DNA of 45,618 nucleotides from the NCBI GenBank assembly GCA_902812405.1, contig CADDZI010000016.1, forward strand, positions 1-45,618. The letters run 5' to 3'. Position 1 is the stretch's first letter. Every line of letters starts with the position of its first letter. Positions 33,721 through 43,859 of the stretch are shown piece by piece. The DNA is from a bacterium (lineage in GTDB: Bacteria > Vulcanimicrobiota > Vulcanimicrobiia > Eremiobacterales > Eremiobacteraceae). A model generated the notes under the pieces. That model was not told where the DNA came from and did not search any database. It saw only the letters and a list, made by a program, of their open reading frames with translations. A program made the position numbers and the translations under genes.

Positions 33721-36537
33721 ATGGCGAATCCCCTCACCCGGCTCATCGACTTCGGCCAAAGCTTCTGGCTGGATAATATCCGGCGCGGTTTTACCCGTTC
33801 GGGTGAGTTGCGCCGGATGATCGAGGAGGACGGCCTGCGCGGCGTCACGTCCAACCCGACGATCTTCGAAAAGGCGGTGTCGAGCAGCCGTGACTACGAC
33901 GCCGGCATCAAGGAGCTCGTCGCGCGCGGCGTCACCGACCCCAAAGCGCTCTACGATGCGATTACCCAACAGGACATCCGCGAAGCGTGCGACGTGTTCG
34001 CCGACCTGTATCGCGCCAGCGACGGCGGCGACGGCTATGTCTCCATCGAATTGCCGCCGGATCTCGCCATGGACACCCAGGCCTCCATCGCCGAGGGCAA
34101 GCGCCTGTGGCAGGCCATCAACCGCCCCAACGTCATGATCAAGGTGCCGGCAACCGAGGCCGGTCTGCCCGTCATCACCGCGCTCATCGCCGAGGGGATC
34201 AACGTCAATGTCACCTTGATGTTCGGCGCCCGCTACTACGAGCGCGTCATCGACGCGTACTTCACCGGGCTCGAGACGCGCCTGGCGCGCAATCTGCCGC
34301 TGGCGTCGGTCGCGTCGGTTGCAAGTTGCTTCGTCAGCCGCGTCGACACCGAGGCCGACCGGCGCCTGACGGCTCTCATCGAACGCGCCGACGCCGCGCG
34401 GCGCCCGGCCCTCGAAGCCCTTCTGGGCAAGACGGCAATCGCCAACGCCAAACGGCTCTACCGCATCTATCAGGCGTCCATCGCAACACCGCGCTTCCAG
34501 AAACTGGCAGCCGCAGGTGCGCGGCGTCAGCGCCCGTTGTGGGCGAGCACCTCAACCAAGAACCCGCGCTACCCCGACACCTACTACGTCGAGGCGCTCA
34601 TCGGCCCGGACACCGTCGACACGATGCCGCCGGCCACGATTGACGCCTTCCGCGACCACGGCAAGGTCGAGCGGACGCTGGATCGCGATTACGACGTCTG
34701 GGACGCGGCGCTGGCGGAGCTCGAAGCGGCCGGCATTTCGCTGGACGAGATCACGGACAAGCTGCTGGCCGACGGCGTCGTCCTCTTCGAAGATGCCTAC
34801 CGTCAGCTGTTCGACGTCCTGCGCGAGAAGGCAAAGGCGATAGCGGCAGACGGGATCGGCCGGCGTACCTTCGTCAACCTGGATCCCACCGAGCTGGGCC
34901 AGACCCTGGACCGCCTCGACGCAGAGCGCTTCGTCCAGCGGGTGTGGCAGCACGACCCCGACCTGTGGCGGCCGGGCGATGTCAAGGCGGCGGCGATCAT
35001 TCGCAATCGCCTGGGCTGGTTGACCGTCGTCGAAACGATGCAGGGCTGCCTCGCCGACCTCCACGAGTTCGCGCAGGGTGTGCGCCGCGACGGGTTCACG
35101 CATGCCGTCCTCATGGGTATGGGCGGCTCGAGCCTGTGCCCGCTCGTGTTGCGCGAGACCTTCGGCATCACGCCCGGCTACCCCGAACTCCACGTACTCG
35201 ACAGCACCGTGCCGGAGGTGATTGCGGCTCTCGAAGAGCGCATCGATCTGCGGCACACCCTCTTCATTGAAGCCAGCAAATCCGGCACGACCCTTGAAAG
35301 TCGCAGTTTCGGTGAATACTTCTTTGCCAAAGTCTCAGACGCGCTGGGCGGTGCGGCGGCCGCGGCGCGCCATTTCGTCTACATCACGGATCCGGGAACA
35401 CCGCTCGCTGCGCTGGGCAAGGAGCGCAACGTCCGCCGGGTGTTCGCTAACCCGCCTGACATCGGCGGGCGCTACTCGGCCCTGTCGTACTTTGGCCTCG
35501 TGCCGGCAGCCATCGCCGGCTACGACGTCGCCGCTTTGCTGGACCGGGCACACGGCATGATGCAGGCGTGTGCGGCGGGTGTGCCGGCACGCGACAATCC
35601 GGGCGTCACGCTGGGAGTCGCGCTGGCTCAGGCCGCCATCCATCACGGGCGCGATAAGGTGACGTTGTGGGCCTCCCAGCCGATTTCGACCATCGGGCTG
35701 TGGCTCGAACAGCTCATCGCCGAGAGCACCGGCAAAGATGGCGAGGGACTCGTACCGGTCTCCGGCGAGCCGCTCGGCCCGCCCGAGGTGTACGGCGACG
35801 ACCGCATCTTCGCGTTCTTGACGCTGCCGGGAGACGAGGACGCCCGGGCCGCGCGCGAGGCGCTCGTCGCGGCCGGTCACCCAGTGGTGTGTCTTACCCT
35901 GCGCGATCCGCGCGATCTGGCCGAGGAGTTTTTCTGCTGGGAGTTCGCAACCGTGACTGCCGGCGCGCTGCTCCACCTGGACGCGTTCGACGAGCCCAAC
36001 GTGCAGGAAAGCAAGGACAACACGAATCGCATCTTGGCCGGCGGGGATGGCACGGGCGGCGTCCGCGCGGTTGCCCCGTCGGACGAAGCTGCTCTTGGGG
36101 CGTTTATCGGGCAGCTGCGGCCCAAAGATTACTTCGTGCTTGGGGCATTCATCGGCCCAGCGCCGCAGCGGGATGCGGCGCTGACGGCGATGCGGGTCGC
36201 CGTCCGCGATGCGACCAAGAATGCGACGACGCTTGGCTACGGGCCGCGCTTTTTGCACTCGACCGGTCAACTGCACAAAGGCGGTCCGAACACGTGCGTC
36301 GTCCTGCAAATCGTAGGCCGCGACCGGATCCGGCTGCCCATCCCGGGCCAACCCTTTGACTTCGGCACTCTCAAAGACGCACAGGCACTGGGCGACTATC
36401 AGTCGCTTGTCGCGCACGGGCGGCGCGTGCTGCGGGTTGATCTGGGAGACGATATTGATGGCGGCCTGGAGGCGCTGCAGCGCACGCTGGGTGCAGTCGC
36501 GCGGCGCGCCGGGCAGGCGTCGACGCCCGCACGCTAA
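33721..36537 (+). CDS. tal-pgi: Bifunctional transaldolase / glucose-6-phosphate isomerase
   Basis: A 938-aa fusion. Residues 1-~365 form a transaldolase: LTSNPTIFEKA-like GVTSNPTIFEKAV, the Schiff-base Lys141 in MIKVPAT, and NVTLMFGARYY. Residues ~385-938 form a phosphoglucose isomerase: MGMGGSSLCPLVL, SKSGTTLESRSF (the sugar-phosphate loop), and YGPRFLHSTGQLHKGGPNTCVVLQI near the C-terminus. The fusion joins two steps that share fructose-6-phosphate and occurs in several bacterial phyla. The ATG at 33721 follows GAGAGG. No separate tal or pgi gene is in this window. Confidence 0.95.
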   Translation: MANPLTRLIDFGQSFWLDNIRRGFTRSGELRRMIEEDGLRGVTSNPTIFEKAVSSSRDYDAGIKELVARGVTDPKALYDAITQQDIREACDVFADLYRASDGGDGYVSIELPPDLAMDTQASIAEGKRLWQAINRPNVMIKVPATEAGLPVITALIAEGINVNVTLMFGARYYERVIDAYFTGLETRLARNLPLASVASVASCFVSRVDTEADRRLTALIERADAARRPALEALLGKTAIANAKRLYRIYQASIATPRFQKLAAAGARRQRPLWASTSTKNPRYPDTYYVEALIGPDTVDTMPPATIDAFRDHGKVERTLDRDYDVWDAALAELEAAGISLDEITDKLLADGVVLFEDAYRQLFDVLREKAKAIAADGIGRRTFVNLDPTELGQTLDRLDAERFVQRVWQHDPDLWRPGDVKAAAIIRNRLGWLTVVETMQGCLADLHEFAQGVRRDGFTHAVLMGMGGSSLCPLVLRETFGITPGYPELHVLDSTVPEVIAALEERIDLRHTLFIEASKSGTTLESRSFGEYFFAKVSDALGGAAAAARHFVYITDPGTPLAALGKERNVRRVFANPPDIGGRYSALSYFGLVPAAIAGYDVAALLDRAHGMMQACAAGVPARDNPGVTLGVALAQAAIHHGRDKVTLWASQPISTIGLWLEQLIAESTGKDGEGLVPVSGEPLGPPEVYGDDRIFAFLTLPGDEDARAAREALVAAGHPVVCLTLRDPRDLAEEFFCWEFATVTAGALLHLDAFDEPNVQESKDNTNRILAGGDGTGGVRAVAPSDEAALGAFIGQLRPKDYFVLGAFIGPAPQRDAALTAMRVAVRDATKNATTLGYGPRFLHSTGQLHKGGPNTCVVLQIVGRDRIRLPIPGQPFDFGTLKDAQALGDYQSLVAHGRRVLRVDLGDDIDGGLEALQRTLGAVARRAGQASTPAR

Positions 36538-36702
36538 AGGCTGCGGTGACAACTCGTACCGCAGCACCGCCCGGACGAACACGCACCGGCACTCCCGTGA
36601 CGGCGTCGGCGGCGGAGAGCGCCCCGCGCAGCCGTGGCGTCGCAGCGCGGCTGCACGCACGTACCCCGGCACAATGACGCGGACATTGAGAAAGGGAACG
36701 CT

Positions 36703-37707
36703 ATGCAACTGGGGATGGTGGGTCTGGGGCGCATGGGCGCCAACATGGTGGAGCGGCTGCGCCGCGGAGAGCACGAGATCGCCGCGTTTGACCGCAATCC
36801 GCAGGCGGTAGCGGCGGTTGCCGCGAGCGGAGCCCGCGGCTGCCATTCGCTCGACGAACTCGTGGCGGCTCTGTCGCCGCCGCGGCACGTTTGGGTTATG
36901 TTGCCCGCCGGCGCACCAACGAACGACACGATTCGGGCGCTGGGCGATCTCCTCGAGCGCGGCGACGTCATCATTGACGGCGGCAACTCGTATTGGAAGG
37001 AAGCGCAGGCGCACGCGGCTGCTCTGGCGCCCAAGGGCATCTCCTTCGTCGATGCCGGCGTGTCGGGCGGCATTTGGGGATTGAAGGTCGGCTACTGTCT
37101 CATGGTGGGCGGCGAGGCAGACGTGTGCCGGCGTTTGGAGCCCATCTTCCTCACCCTGGCGCCCCCCGACGGGTACCTGCGCGTGGGGCCGGTCGGCGCC
37201 GGGCACTTCGTCAAGATGGTGCACAACGGCATCGAGTACGTGATGCTGCAGGGATACGGCGAAGGCTTCGAGGTGCTCGAGGCGTCGGAGTTTGGCGCTC
37301 AGCTCGACTTGCGCGCCATTGCGCACTTGTGGAACCAGGGCAGCGTCATCCGCTCGTGGCTCCTCGAATTGGCCGAACGCGCCTTTGCTGCCGACCCGGG
37401 GCTTGCGGCGATCGCGGGCTACGTCGAGGACACGGGTGAGGGGCGCTGGACCGTCTTGGATGCCATTGATCTTTCCGTGCCCGTGCCCGCGCTCGCGCTG
37501 GCCCTCTTCATGCGCTTCCGGTCGCGGCAAACGGATTCGTTTGCGGCCAAAGTGATCGCCGCGCTGCGCAACGAGTTCGGGGGCCATGCCGTGAAGAGCG
37601 AAGCGCCGGCAGCAGCAGACGGGCCAGCGGGGGGCAAGACGCCGGCGGGTGGCGGCAAGGCGCAGGCGGGCGGCACGAGTGGCCGCACCGGCACCTCCGG
37701 CGGATAG
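36703..37707 (+). CDS. gnd: 6-phosphogluconate dehydrogenase, decarboxylating (short form)
   Basis: Oxidises 6-phosphogluconate to ribulose-5-phosphate and CO2. 334 aa from ATG 36703 (MQLGMVGLGRMGANMVERL, with AAAGGG upstream), the short Gnd/YqeC-type form rather than the 470-aa enzyme. Rossmann motif GLGRMGANM (7-15), IIDGGNSYWKEA, DAGVSGGIWGLKVGYCLMVGG, and Lys171 in GHFVKMVHNGIEY as acid/base. The last ~40 residues (AAADGPAGGKTPAGGGKAQ...) are Gly/Ala/Lys-rich low-complexity sequence outside the fold. Six bp separate its stop from zwf. Short forms are often NAD-preferring; cofactor use here is not determined. Confidence 0.94.
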   Translation: MQLGMVGLGRMGANMVERLRRGEHEIAAFDRNPQAVAAVAASGARGCHSLDELVAALSPPRHVWVMLPAGAPTNDTIRALGDLLERGDVIIDGGNSYWKEAQAHAAALAPKGISFVDAGVSGGIWGLKVGYCLMVGGEADVCRRLEPIFLTLAPPDGYLRVGPVGAGHFVKMVHNGIEYVMLQGYGEGFEVLEASEFGAQLDLRAIAHLWNQGSVIRSWLLELAERAFAADPGLAAIAGYVEDTGEGRWTVLDAIDLSVPVPALALALFMRFRSRQTDSFAAKVIAALRNEFGGHAVKSEAPAAADGPAGGKTPAGGGKAQAGGTSGRTGTSGG

Positions 37708-37713
37708 CGCGCC

Positions 37714-39261
37714 ATGGCGGCGACCACGCTCGTCAATCCGTTCCGGGAGGGCATCTCGCTCGAGGGAGCCACACACCCAGTCCAACTGGTCATCTTTGGG
37801 GCTTCGGGCGATCTAACGCGGCGCAAACTCTTGCCGGCCATCTACAACTTGGTTCAGGCATCGCTGGCACCGCCCGCCTTCTCGGTGCTGGGCTTTGCGC
37901 GCCAGAAGATGACGGACGATGACTTCCGCAACCTGCTCAGCCAGGCGGTTGCCGAATCAGGCGAGGTGCGCGTGCGCGATGCCCAGGCCCTGGAGCGGCT
38001 GCGCGAGCGCACGCACTACCTGCCGGGCGACTTTCAGGATGCCGGCGCCTTTGCCACGCTCAAGACGATGCTCGACGCCTTCGACAAGCAGTACGGGACG
38101 GGCGGCAACCGCATCTTCTACACCGCGACGCCTGCCAGTCTGTACGGCGGGATTGCCGCACAGTTGCACCATGCCGGCCTCATCACGCCGCCCGGCGGCG
38201 ACGGCGGCTTCGTGCGCATGATCGTCGAGAAACCGTTTGGGAGAGACCTGGCGTCGGCCAAGGCGCTCAATGCGGAATTGCTGCGCTACATGAGCGAGGA
38301 GCAGATCTACCGCATCGACCACTACCTGGGCAAGGAGACCGTCCAGAACATCTTGGTGCTGCGCTTCGCCAACGGCATCTTCGAACCGGTGTGGAACCGC
38401 CGCTACGTGGATTCGGTGCAGATCACGGTCGCTGAGAGCATCGGCATCGAGGGCCGCGGGAATTTCTACGAGGAGACCGGCGTCGTCCGCGACGTCATTC
38501 AAAACCATGCGCTGCAATTGATGTCGCTGGTGGCGATGGAACCGCCGCTCTCGTTCGACGCCCGCGATTTTCGGGCCGAGAAGATCCGCGTTCTCGAGGC
38601 GATCCGGCCGATTGCGCCGGATGACGTGCCGCGCGTCGCCGTCCGCGGTCAGTACGGCCCGGGCAGCGTGGCCGGCGAACGCGTCTGCGGCTACCGCGAG
38701 GAGCCCAACGTCAACCCGGTCTCCCTCACGCCGACCTACGCGGCCCTGGCGTTGGGCATCGACAACTGGCGCTGGGCGGGAGTGCCGTTTTACATCCGCT
38801 CGGGTAAGCGCCTGCCCAAGCGCATCACGGAGATCGCCCTGCAGTTCAAGGAGGCACCGCACCTACCGTTCCGCAAGTCCCAAATCGAGACGCCGGGCGG
38901 CAACGTGCTGGCGTTGCAGATTCAGCCCGATGAGGGCATCAGTTTGAAGTTCGACGCCAAGGTGCCGGGGCCGACGATGCGCATCCGAGCGGTTGAGATG
39001 GACTTCACGTACGGTGAGACCTTCGGCAGCAAAGATGCCTCACCATACGAACGTCTCATTTTGGACTGTATGAAAGGGGATCAGACGTTGTTCGACCGAG
39101 CCGACGGCGTTGAGGCGGCATGGGCCATCGTCGATCCCATCCTGGCGGTGTGGGAGGCAGACACGAAGGTGGCGTTTCCCAATTACGCAGCGGGAACCTG
39201 GGGACCGCCCGAGGCCGACGAGCTTTTGGCTCGCGACGGGCGGTCCTGGAGACGCCTGTGA
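37714..39261 (+). CDS. zwf: Glucose-6-phosphate 1-dehydrogenase
   Basis: First step of the oxidative pentose phosphate pathway, reducing NAD(P)+. 515 aa, full length. Nucleotide loop GASGDLTRRKLLPAIYNL (about 29-46), FVRMIVEKPFGRDL, the substrate-binding RIDHYLGKETVQN (Arg200, His203), FANGIFEPVWNRRYVDSVQI, and WAGVPFYIRSGKRLPKR. Tightly packed: 6 bp after gnd, and its TGA overlaps the opcA ATG (TGATG). Working with pgl and gnd it channels glucose-6-phosphate to ribulose-5-phosphate. Confidence 0.97.
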   Translation: MAATTLVNPFREGISLEGATHPVQLVIFGASGDLTRRKLLPAIYNLVQASLAPPAFSVLGFARQKMTDDDFRNLLSQAVAESGEVRVRDAQALERLRERTHYLPGDFQDAGAFATLKTMLDAFDKQYGTGGNRIFYTATPASLYGGIAAQLHHAGLITPPGGDGGFVRMIVEKPFGRDLASAKALNAELLRYMSEEQIYRIDHYLGKETVQNILVLRFANGIFEPVWNRRYVDSVQITVAESIGIEGRGNFYEETGVVRDVIQNHALQLMSLVAMEPPLSFDARDFRAEKIRVLEAIRPIAPDDVPRVAVRGQYGPGSVAGERVCGYREEPNVNPVSLTPTYAALALGIDNWRWAGVPFYIRSGKRLPKRITEIALQFKEAPHLPFRKSQIETPGGNVLALQIQPDEGISLKFDAKVPGPTMRIRAVEMDFTYGETFGSKDASPYERLILDCMKGDQTLFDRADGVEAAWAIVDPILAVWEADTKVAFPNYAAGTWGPPEADELLARDGRSWRRL

Positions 39262-40334
39262 TGCCCGGCCCGGACGGCACCCCGCCGGCGCCGGTCGCCG
39301 GGTTGACGGCCGTGCCCGTCACCGGTATTGAAACCGCCATTGCCGAGCGCTGGCGTGCGCTGGCCCACACCATGGCTCGGCCGCGCGCTCACGCGCGGGT
39401 CATGACGATGCTGGTGCGCGTCGAAGACGATGCCGCCACCTTCGCGGTTTTCGATACGGTCAAGCAGCTGGCAGGCAAGCATCCCATCCGCGTGATCAGC
39501 GTCGGGTACAATGCACGGCTGGCCAACGGCGTGCGTGCGTGGGTCAACGCGGGCTGTGCGGGCGACGATCCACGCGCGGTCTGCTCCGAGGAGATCGTCC
39601 TGCAGGGCGGCCAGACGGCCGGCGACTGCCTGCTCTCGGCGGTGCGGGGTCTGCTCGTCCCCGACTTGCCGGTTCTTCTGTGGTGGCGCGGGCCGGACGT
39701 GGGGGCCAGCCCCCTGTGGTCCGGACTTGCCGGCTTGTCCGATCGCATCATCGTGGATTCGAGCGACTTCGGGGCGCAGGCGCTGCAGGTGCTGCACCGA
39801 GTGGTGGGAGAGGTTGGCGCCGGCGGCCGGCGCGCGGTGCGCGATCTCAACTGGCAGCGCACAGCGCCCTGGCGGGCCGCGCTGGCAACCTGCTTCGACG
39901 ACCGCGCCGTGTTGGCGATGCTCGACGCCTTGGATCGCGCAGTCATCACGTTCTCGGCTGAGGATGCGAGTGCGCCGCCCTCGGTGCGCGCGCAGCTGGT
40001 GGCCGGCTGGCTATGCCGGTGCGTGAACGGTTTACAGAGGCACTGTTCCGTGGTGCCGGGGCCGCATTGGAGCCGCGATGTTGGCGTAGGCCGCGTCGTC
40101 TCCATTGCGCTCACCTCCAGCCGGTCGAAGGCCTCCCTCTTGCTCGTCCGCAAGGTGGGGCCGACCCGCATCGATGCGCAGGCGTGCGAGGGAACAGGCG
40201 GCCATATCGTACGGCGTTGGAGTTTTCCGGCTGCGACATTGACAGAGGCGGAATTACTGGACGGCTGCCTGTCGTCTTTGGGCAGCGATCCGGTTTTCGA
40301 AGCGGCTCTGCAAGCTGCACTCGTGCTCTCGTGA
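39261..40334 (+). CDS. opcA: Glucose-6-phosphate dehydrogenase assembly protein OpcA
   Basis: 357 aa from ATG 39261, sharing a base with the zwf stop. OpcA is known from cyanobacteria and actinobacteria as an allosteric/assembly partner of glucose-6-phosphate dehydrogenase. Seen here: N-terminal ARPRAHARVMTMLVRVED, VCSEEIVLQGG, LLVPDLPVLLWWRG with the family's double Trp, DSSDFG, and RDLNWQRTAPWR, the OpcA hallmark, followed by a less conserved C-terminal beta-rich domain. The one-base overlap with zwf points to coupled, matched production of the two partners. Confidence 0.93.
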   Translation: MPGPDGTPPAPVAGLTAVPVTGIETAIAERWRALAHTMARPRAHARVMTMLVRVEDDAATFAVFDTVKQLAGKHPIRVISVGYNARLANGVRAWVNAGCAGDDPRAVCSEEIVLQGGQTAGDCLLSAVRGLLVPDLPVLLWWRGPDVGASPLWSGLAGLSDRIIVDSSDFGAQALQVLHRVVGEVGAGGRRAVRDLNWQRTAPWRAALATCFDDRAVLAMLDALDRAVITFSAEDASAPPSVRAQLVAGWLCRCVNGLQRHCSVVPGPHWSRDVGVGRVVSIALTSSRSKASLLLVRKVGPTRIDAQACEGTGGHIVRRWSFPAATLTEAELLDGCLSSLGSDPVFEAALQAALVLS

Positions 40335-40398
40335 GGGCGCGGGCAGGCGGGGTTGCCCTGCGTGTGCGCCGGGCGGCGGGTGTCGCCCCAGGAAAGCG

Positions 40399-41151
40399 AT
40401 GACCGGCTCGCAGGCCCGGCTGATCGTTTTCGACACTCCCGAGAAGGTTGCGTCTGCGGGTGCCGCCGAGTTCGTCACGCGCTCGCACGCCGCCGTTGCC
40501 GCCCGCGGCAAGTTTGCCGTTGCGCTGTCGGGAGGTCACACCCCGGCGGCAATGTTCGACCTGCTGGCAGGCCCGGATTTTGCGGACCTCGTCGCGTGGG
40601 AGAACGCGCATGTATTCTGGGGCGACGAACGATGCGTGCCGCCCGACGATTCAGCATCCAACTATTGCATGGCGCACGAACGTCTTTTGTCCAAGGTTCC
40701 CGTGCCGCAGGCCAACGTCCACCGCATTCGCGGCGAACTCGACCCGCACGCGGCAGCCGTCTTGTACCGCGAGGAGTTGCAGACGTTCTTCGGCGGTCCG
40801 ACCGCATTTGATCTGACGTACCTGGGTTTGGGGCCGGAAGGACATACCGCATCGCTCTTTCCGGGCAGCCCGGCTCTCGACGAGACCGAGCTGACGTGCG
40901 TGGCAACACACGTCGCCGACGCCGCGGTCTCCCCGTGGCGGGTGACGCTGACCTTTCCGGCGCTCAACGCATCTCGCGCGGTGGTCTTCCTTGTGGAGGG
41001 GGTGGAGAAAGCGGGCATTGTTGCACAGGTCTTGGAAGGCGAGCGCGACGTCCATCGCTTCCCCGCGCAGGGCATTGCTCCCCGGGGCACTCTGCTGTGG
41101 CTGCTCGATGGCGCCGCGGCTTCCCGCCTCTCGCACTCCCCGGCGCCGTGA
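40399..41151 (+). CDS. pgl: 6-phosphogluconolactonase
   Basis: Hydrolyses 6-phosphogluconolactone, between Zwf and Gnd. 250 aa, DevB/NagB-fold type. Motifs: FAVALSGGHTPAAMFDLL (SGG phosphate loop), VFWGDERCVPPDDSASNYCMA, LGLGPEGHTASLFPGSPAL with the catalytic His, and RVTLTFPALNASRAVVFLVEG. Last gene of the pentose phosphate run; a 64-bp gap separates it from opcA. It is followed by a palindromic-repeat cluster that probably marks the operon end. Confidence 0.96.
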   Translation: MTGSQARLIVFDTPEKVASAGAAEFVTRSHAAVAARGKFAVALSGGHTPAAMFDLLAGPDFADLVAWENAHVFWGDERCVPPDDSASNYCMAHERLLSKVPVPQANVHRIRGELDPHAAAVLYREELQTFFGGPTAFDLTYLGLGPEGHTASLFPGSPALDETELTCVATHVADAAVSPWRVTLTFPALNASRAVVFLVEGVEKAGIVAQVLEGERDVHRFPAQGIAPRGTLLWLLDGAAASRLSHSPAP

Positions 41152-41164
41152 GAGGCCGCGTTAC

Positions 41165-41360
41165 GTAGCGGCCGCTTTTACGTAGCGGCCGCGTTTACGC
41201 GGCCGACGGAACGTAACGCCTTGTGGAATTTTTCCAACGCGAAACGGTCTCTCGGTCGCGCACGCGCGACCGCTACGTGAGTCCTCCTCCCTGAGAATCT
41301 CTAACGCGAAATGTTCTCTCAGTCGCTCACGCGCGACGGTCGGCCAAGGCCGACCGCTAC
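41165..41360. repeat. Cluster of palindromic elements between convergent pgl and lon
   Basis: A half element at 41165-41179, a full GGCCG-stem copy at 41182-41214, a GGTCGCGC-type copy at 41246-41276 (loop AC shifted), and a composite copy at 41313-41360 with the second stem GGTCGGCC-AA-GGCCGACC. The last two copies are each preceded by a shared AACGCGAAA segment. No gene lies in 41152-41404. Confidence 0.88.
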
Positions 41361-41404
41361 ATTGATGCGATGATAATGATGTGCGAAACGCCTACGCGCG
41401 AACG

Positions 41405-43858
41405 TTATGCGCGGCGTGTGGCCGAGGCGCGCGTGCGCGTTTGGCGCGCGGCGGCCGGCAGACGGCCGTTGCGCTTGCCATTGGCGCTCATGACCGGCGA
41501 AATGACCTGCGTGCCCAAGGCCTCGCGGAAGACTTGTGACAATTCGGTCACGTAGACGAACTTCATTGACTTGCGGACGTCGGGCGGGACGTCCTCGAGG
41601 ACGTCGGCCTCGTTGCGTGCGGGCAGGATCACCTTGCGGATGCCCGCGCGCCGTGCGCCGAGGACCTTCTCCTTGACCCCGCCGATGGGCAAGACTTGGC
41701 CGGTCAGCGTCACCTCGCCCGTCATCGCTACGCGCGGGTCAACCTTCTTGCCCGTGAGCGAGGATACCAAGGACGTCGCAATCGCGACGCCCGCCGACGG
41801 ACCGTCCTTGGGTACGGCGCCGGCCGGTACGTGAATGTGAATGTCGTGGGTGTTGAAGTAGTCGTCCTTGAGTCCCAGCTCGGCCGAGCGGCTGCGGACA
41901 AAGGCCAGCGCCGCCTGCGCTGACTCCTTCATCACCTCGCCCAGCTGACCCGTGAGGATAAGCTTGCCCGTGCCGGGCATAACCTTGGATTCCACGAAGA
42001 CAATGTCGCCCCCGACCGGCGTGACGACGAGGCCCGTCGCGACGCCTTCGGTGGAGGTGCGCATCGCCACTTCGGAATAGAAGCGCCGCTTACCGAGGTA
42101 CTCGACAACCTTGTCCTTGGTGACGTGCTCGGTAAAGGACGGCTGCTCGGCGACCTTGCGCGCCACTTTACGTGCGATGGTCGCGATCTCGCGCTCCAGG
42201 TTGCGGACGCCCGCCTCGCGCGTATAGTAGGCGGCGATCTCCTCGACCGCATCTTTGCTGATCGTCAGCTGCTTGGACGTCAGGCCGTTGGCTTCGAGCT
42301 GCTTGGGAATGAGGTACTTGCGGGCGATCTCGACCCGCTCGGCCTGCGTATATCCGGAGAGCGGGATGATCTCCATGCGATCCCGCAGCGCCGGCTGGAT
42401 CGTGTCCAGCTGGTTGGCCGTGGCGATGAACAGGACGCGGCTTAAGTCAAACGGCAGGTCGAGGTAGTGGTCGCGGAAGGTGTTGTTCTGCTCCGGATCG
42501 AGCACCTCGAGGAGCGCCGAGGACGGGTCGCCGCGGAAGTCGGATCCGACCTTGTCGATCTCGTCGATCATGATGAGCGGGTTGGCCGAGCCGACGTCGC
42601 GGATGGCGCGAATGAACGTGCCGGGCATGGCGCCGATGTAGGTGCGGCGATGCCCGCGGATCTCAGCTTCGTCGCGGACGCCGCCCACGGAGAGGCGGAT
42701 GAACTTGCGTCCCATGGCCCGCGCGATGGACTTGCCGAGCGACGTCTTGCCCACCCCGGGCGGCCCCACGAAGCACAGGATGGGACCGCTCAGCGTGTTG
42801 CGCAGCTTGCGCACCGCCAGGTACTCCAGGATGCGGTCCTTGACTTTCTCCAGATCGTAGTGGTCTTCATCGAGAACCTTGCGCGCCTTCTCGATGTCGA
42901 GTGAATCCTCGGTCGTCACCGACCAGGGCAGCGTGACGAGCCAGTCGAGGTAGGTCCGGATGACGGAGTACTCGGGGCTGGCCGAGGGGATTTTGCTCAG
43001 CCGGTCCAGCTCGCGGAGCGCGGCCTTGTGTGCCTCCTCGGGCATCTTGGCGGCCTCGATCTTCTCGCGCAGTTCGTTGACGTCGGCCTGGGCGGGGTCG
43101 GTTTCGCCCAGCTCTTCCTGGATGGCCTTGAGCTGCTGGCGCAGGTAGTACTCGCGCTGGCTCTTGTCCATCTCCTTTTGGATGTCGGTCTGGATCTTGT
43201 GCCCGAGTTCGACGACCTCCAGCTCGCGCGCCATGAAGGCGGTCAGCATGCGCAGCCGGGCGTGCGTGTCGCGCTCTTCGAGGACCGCCTGCTTGTCGGC
43301 CGTGTCCAGCCGCATCGTCGAGGCGATGAAGTACGAGAGCATGTTGGGGTCGCTGATGTTGTTGACCTCAAGCTCCAGCTCGCGCGGCGCGGAGGGCAGA
43401 TACGAGAGCAGCTTCGAGTACTGCGCCGCCAGATTGCGCGACATGGCGGTCAGCTCGTCGCTTTCGACCGTGATCTCTTCCAGCTGTTCGACTTTCGCGA
43501 CCAGGTAGGGCTGGGCTTGGGTGAACTCGACGACCTTGAAGGGCACGGTCCCCGAAATGATGCAGCGCAGGGTGCCGTCCGGCACCTTGATCATCTTCTG
43601 GATGACGGCCACCGTGCCGACCGTGTACACGTCGTCCGGCGTCGGGACCGCGACGTCGCGTTCGCGCAGCGCCACGACGCCGATCGGGGCGCCCGAGCGC
43701 AGCGCATCCTCGACCAGTTTGATGCCGTGGGGTTTGGTCACCGCCAGCGGCATGACGGTATTGGGGAAGAGCACCGCTTCCTGCAGCGGCAGGATGGCCA
43801 GCTGCGCCGGAATGGCGGCGCCGGTACCGGACTCCATCGAGCGGGTGCGTTCGGCCAT
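41405..43858 (-). CDS. lon: ATP-dependent Lon protease
   Basis: Cytoplasmic AAA+ serine protease that degrades misfolded and regulatory proteins. 817 aa, standard bacterial LonA. N-terminal substrate-binding LON domain (LPILPLQEAVLFPNTVMPLAV-type, split over residues 20-40), coiled coil (about 190-270), AAA+ module with Walker A GPPGVGKTS and Walker B IMIDEIDKVG, and the C-terminal protease domain with catalytic Ser in KDGPSAGVAIATSL and Lys in GGVKEKVLGARRAG. It starts one base after the hsp20 stop (TGA-G-ATG), so the two form an operon. The extreme C-terminus is a basic, Ala/Arg-rich tail of ~25 residues. Confidence 0.97.
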   Translation of the reverse strand: MAERTRSMESGTGAAIPAQLAILPLQEAVLFPNTVMPLAVTKPHGIKLVEDALRSGAPIGVVALRERDVAVPTPDDVYTVGTVAVIQKMIKVPDGTLRCIISGTVPFKVVEFTQAQPYLVAKVEQLEEITVESDELTAMSRNLAAQYSKLLSYLPSAPRELELEVNNISDPNMLSYFIASTMRLDTADKQAVLEERDTHARLRMLTAFMARELEVVELGHKIQTDIQKEMDKSQREYYLRQQLKAIQEELGETDPAQADVNELREKIEAAKMPEEAHKAALRELDRLSKIPSASPEYSVIRTYLDWLVTLPWSVTTEDSLDIEKARKVLDEDHYDLEKVKDRILEYLAVRKLRNTLSGPILCFVGPPGVGKTSLGKSIARAMGRKFIRLSVGGVRDEAEIRGHRRTYIGAMPGTFIRAIRDVGSANPLIMIDEIDKVGSDFRGDPSSALLEVLDPEQNNTFRDHYLDLPFDLSRVLFIATANQLDTIQPALRDRMEIIPLSGYTQAERVEIARKYLIPKQLEANGLTSKQLTISKDAVEEIAAYYTREAGVRNLEREIATIARKVARKVAEQPSFTEHVTKDKVVEYLGKRRFYSEVAMRTSTEGVATGLVVTPVGGDIVFVESKVMPGTGKLILTGQLGEVMKESAQAALAFVRSRSAELGLKDDYFNTHDIHIHVPAGAVPKDGPSAGVAIATSLVSSLTGKKVDPRVAMTGEVTLTGQVLPIGGVKEKVLGARRAGIRKVILPARNEADVLEDVPPDVRKSMKFVYVTELSQVFREALGTQVISPVMSANGKRNGRLPAAARQTRTRASATRRA

Positions 43859-43859
43859 C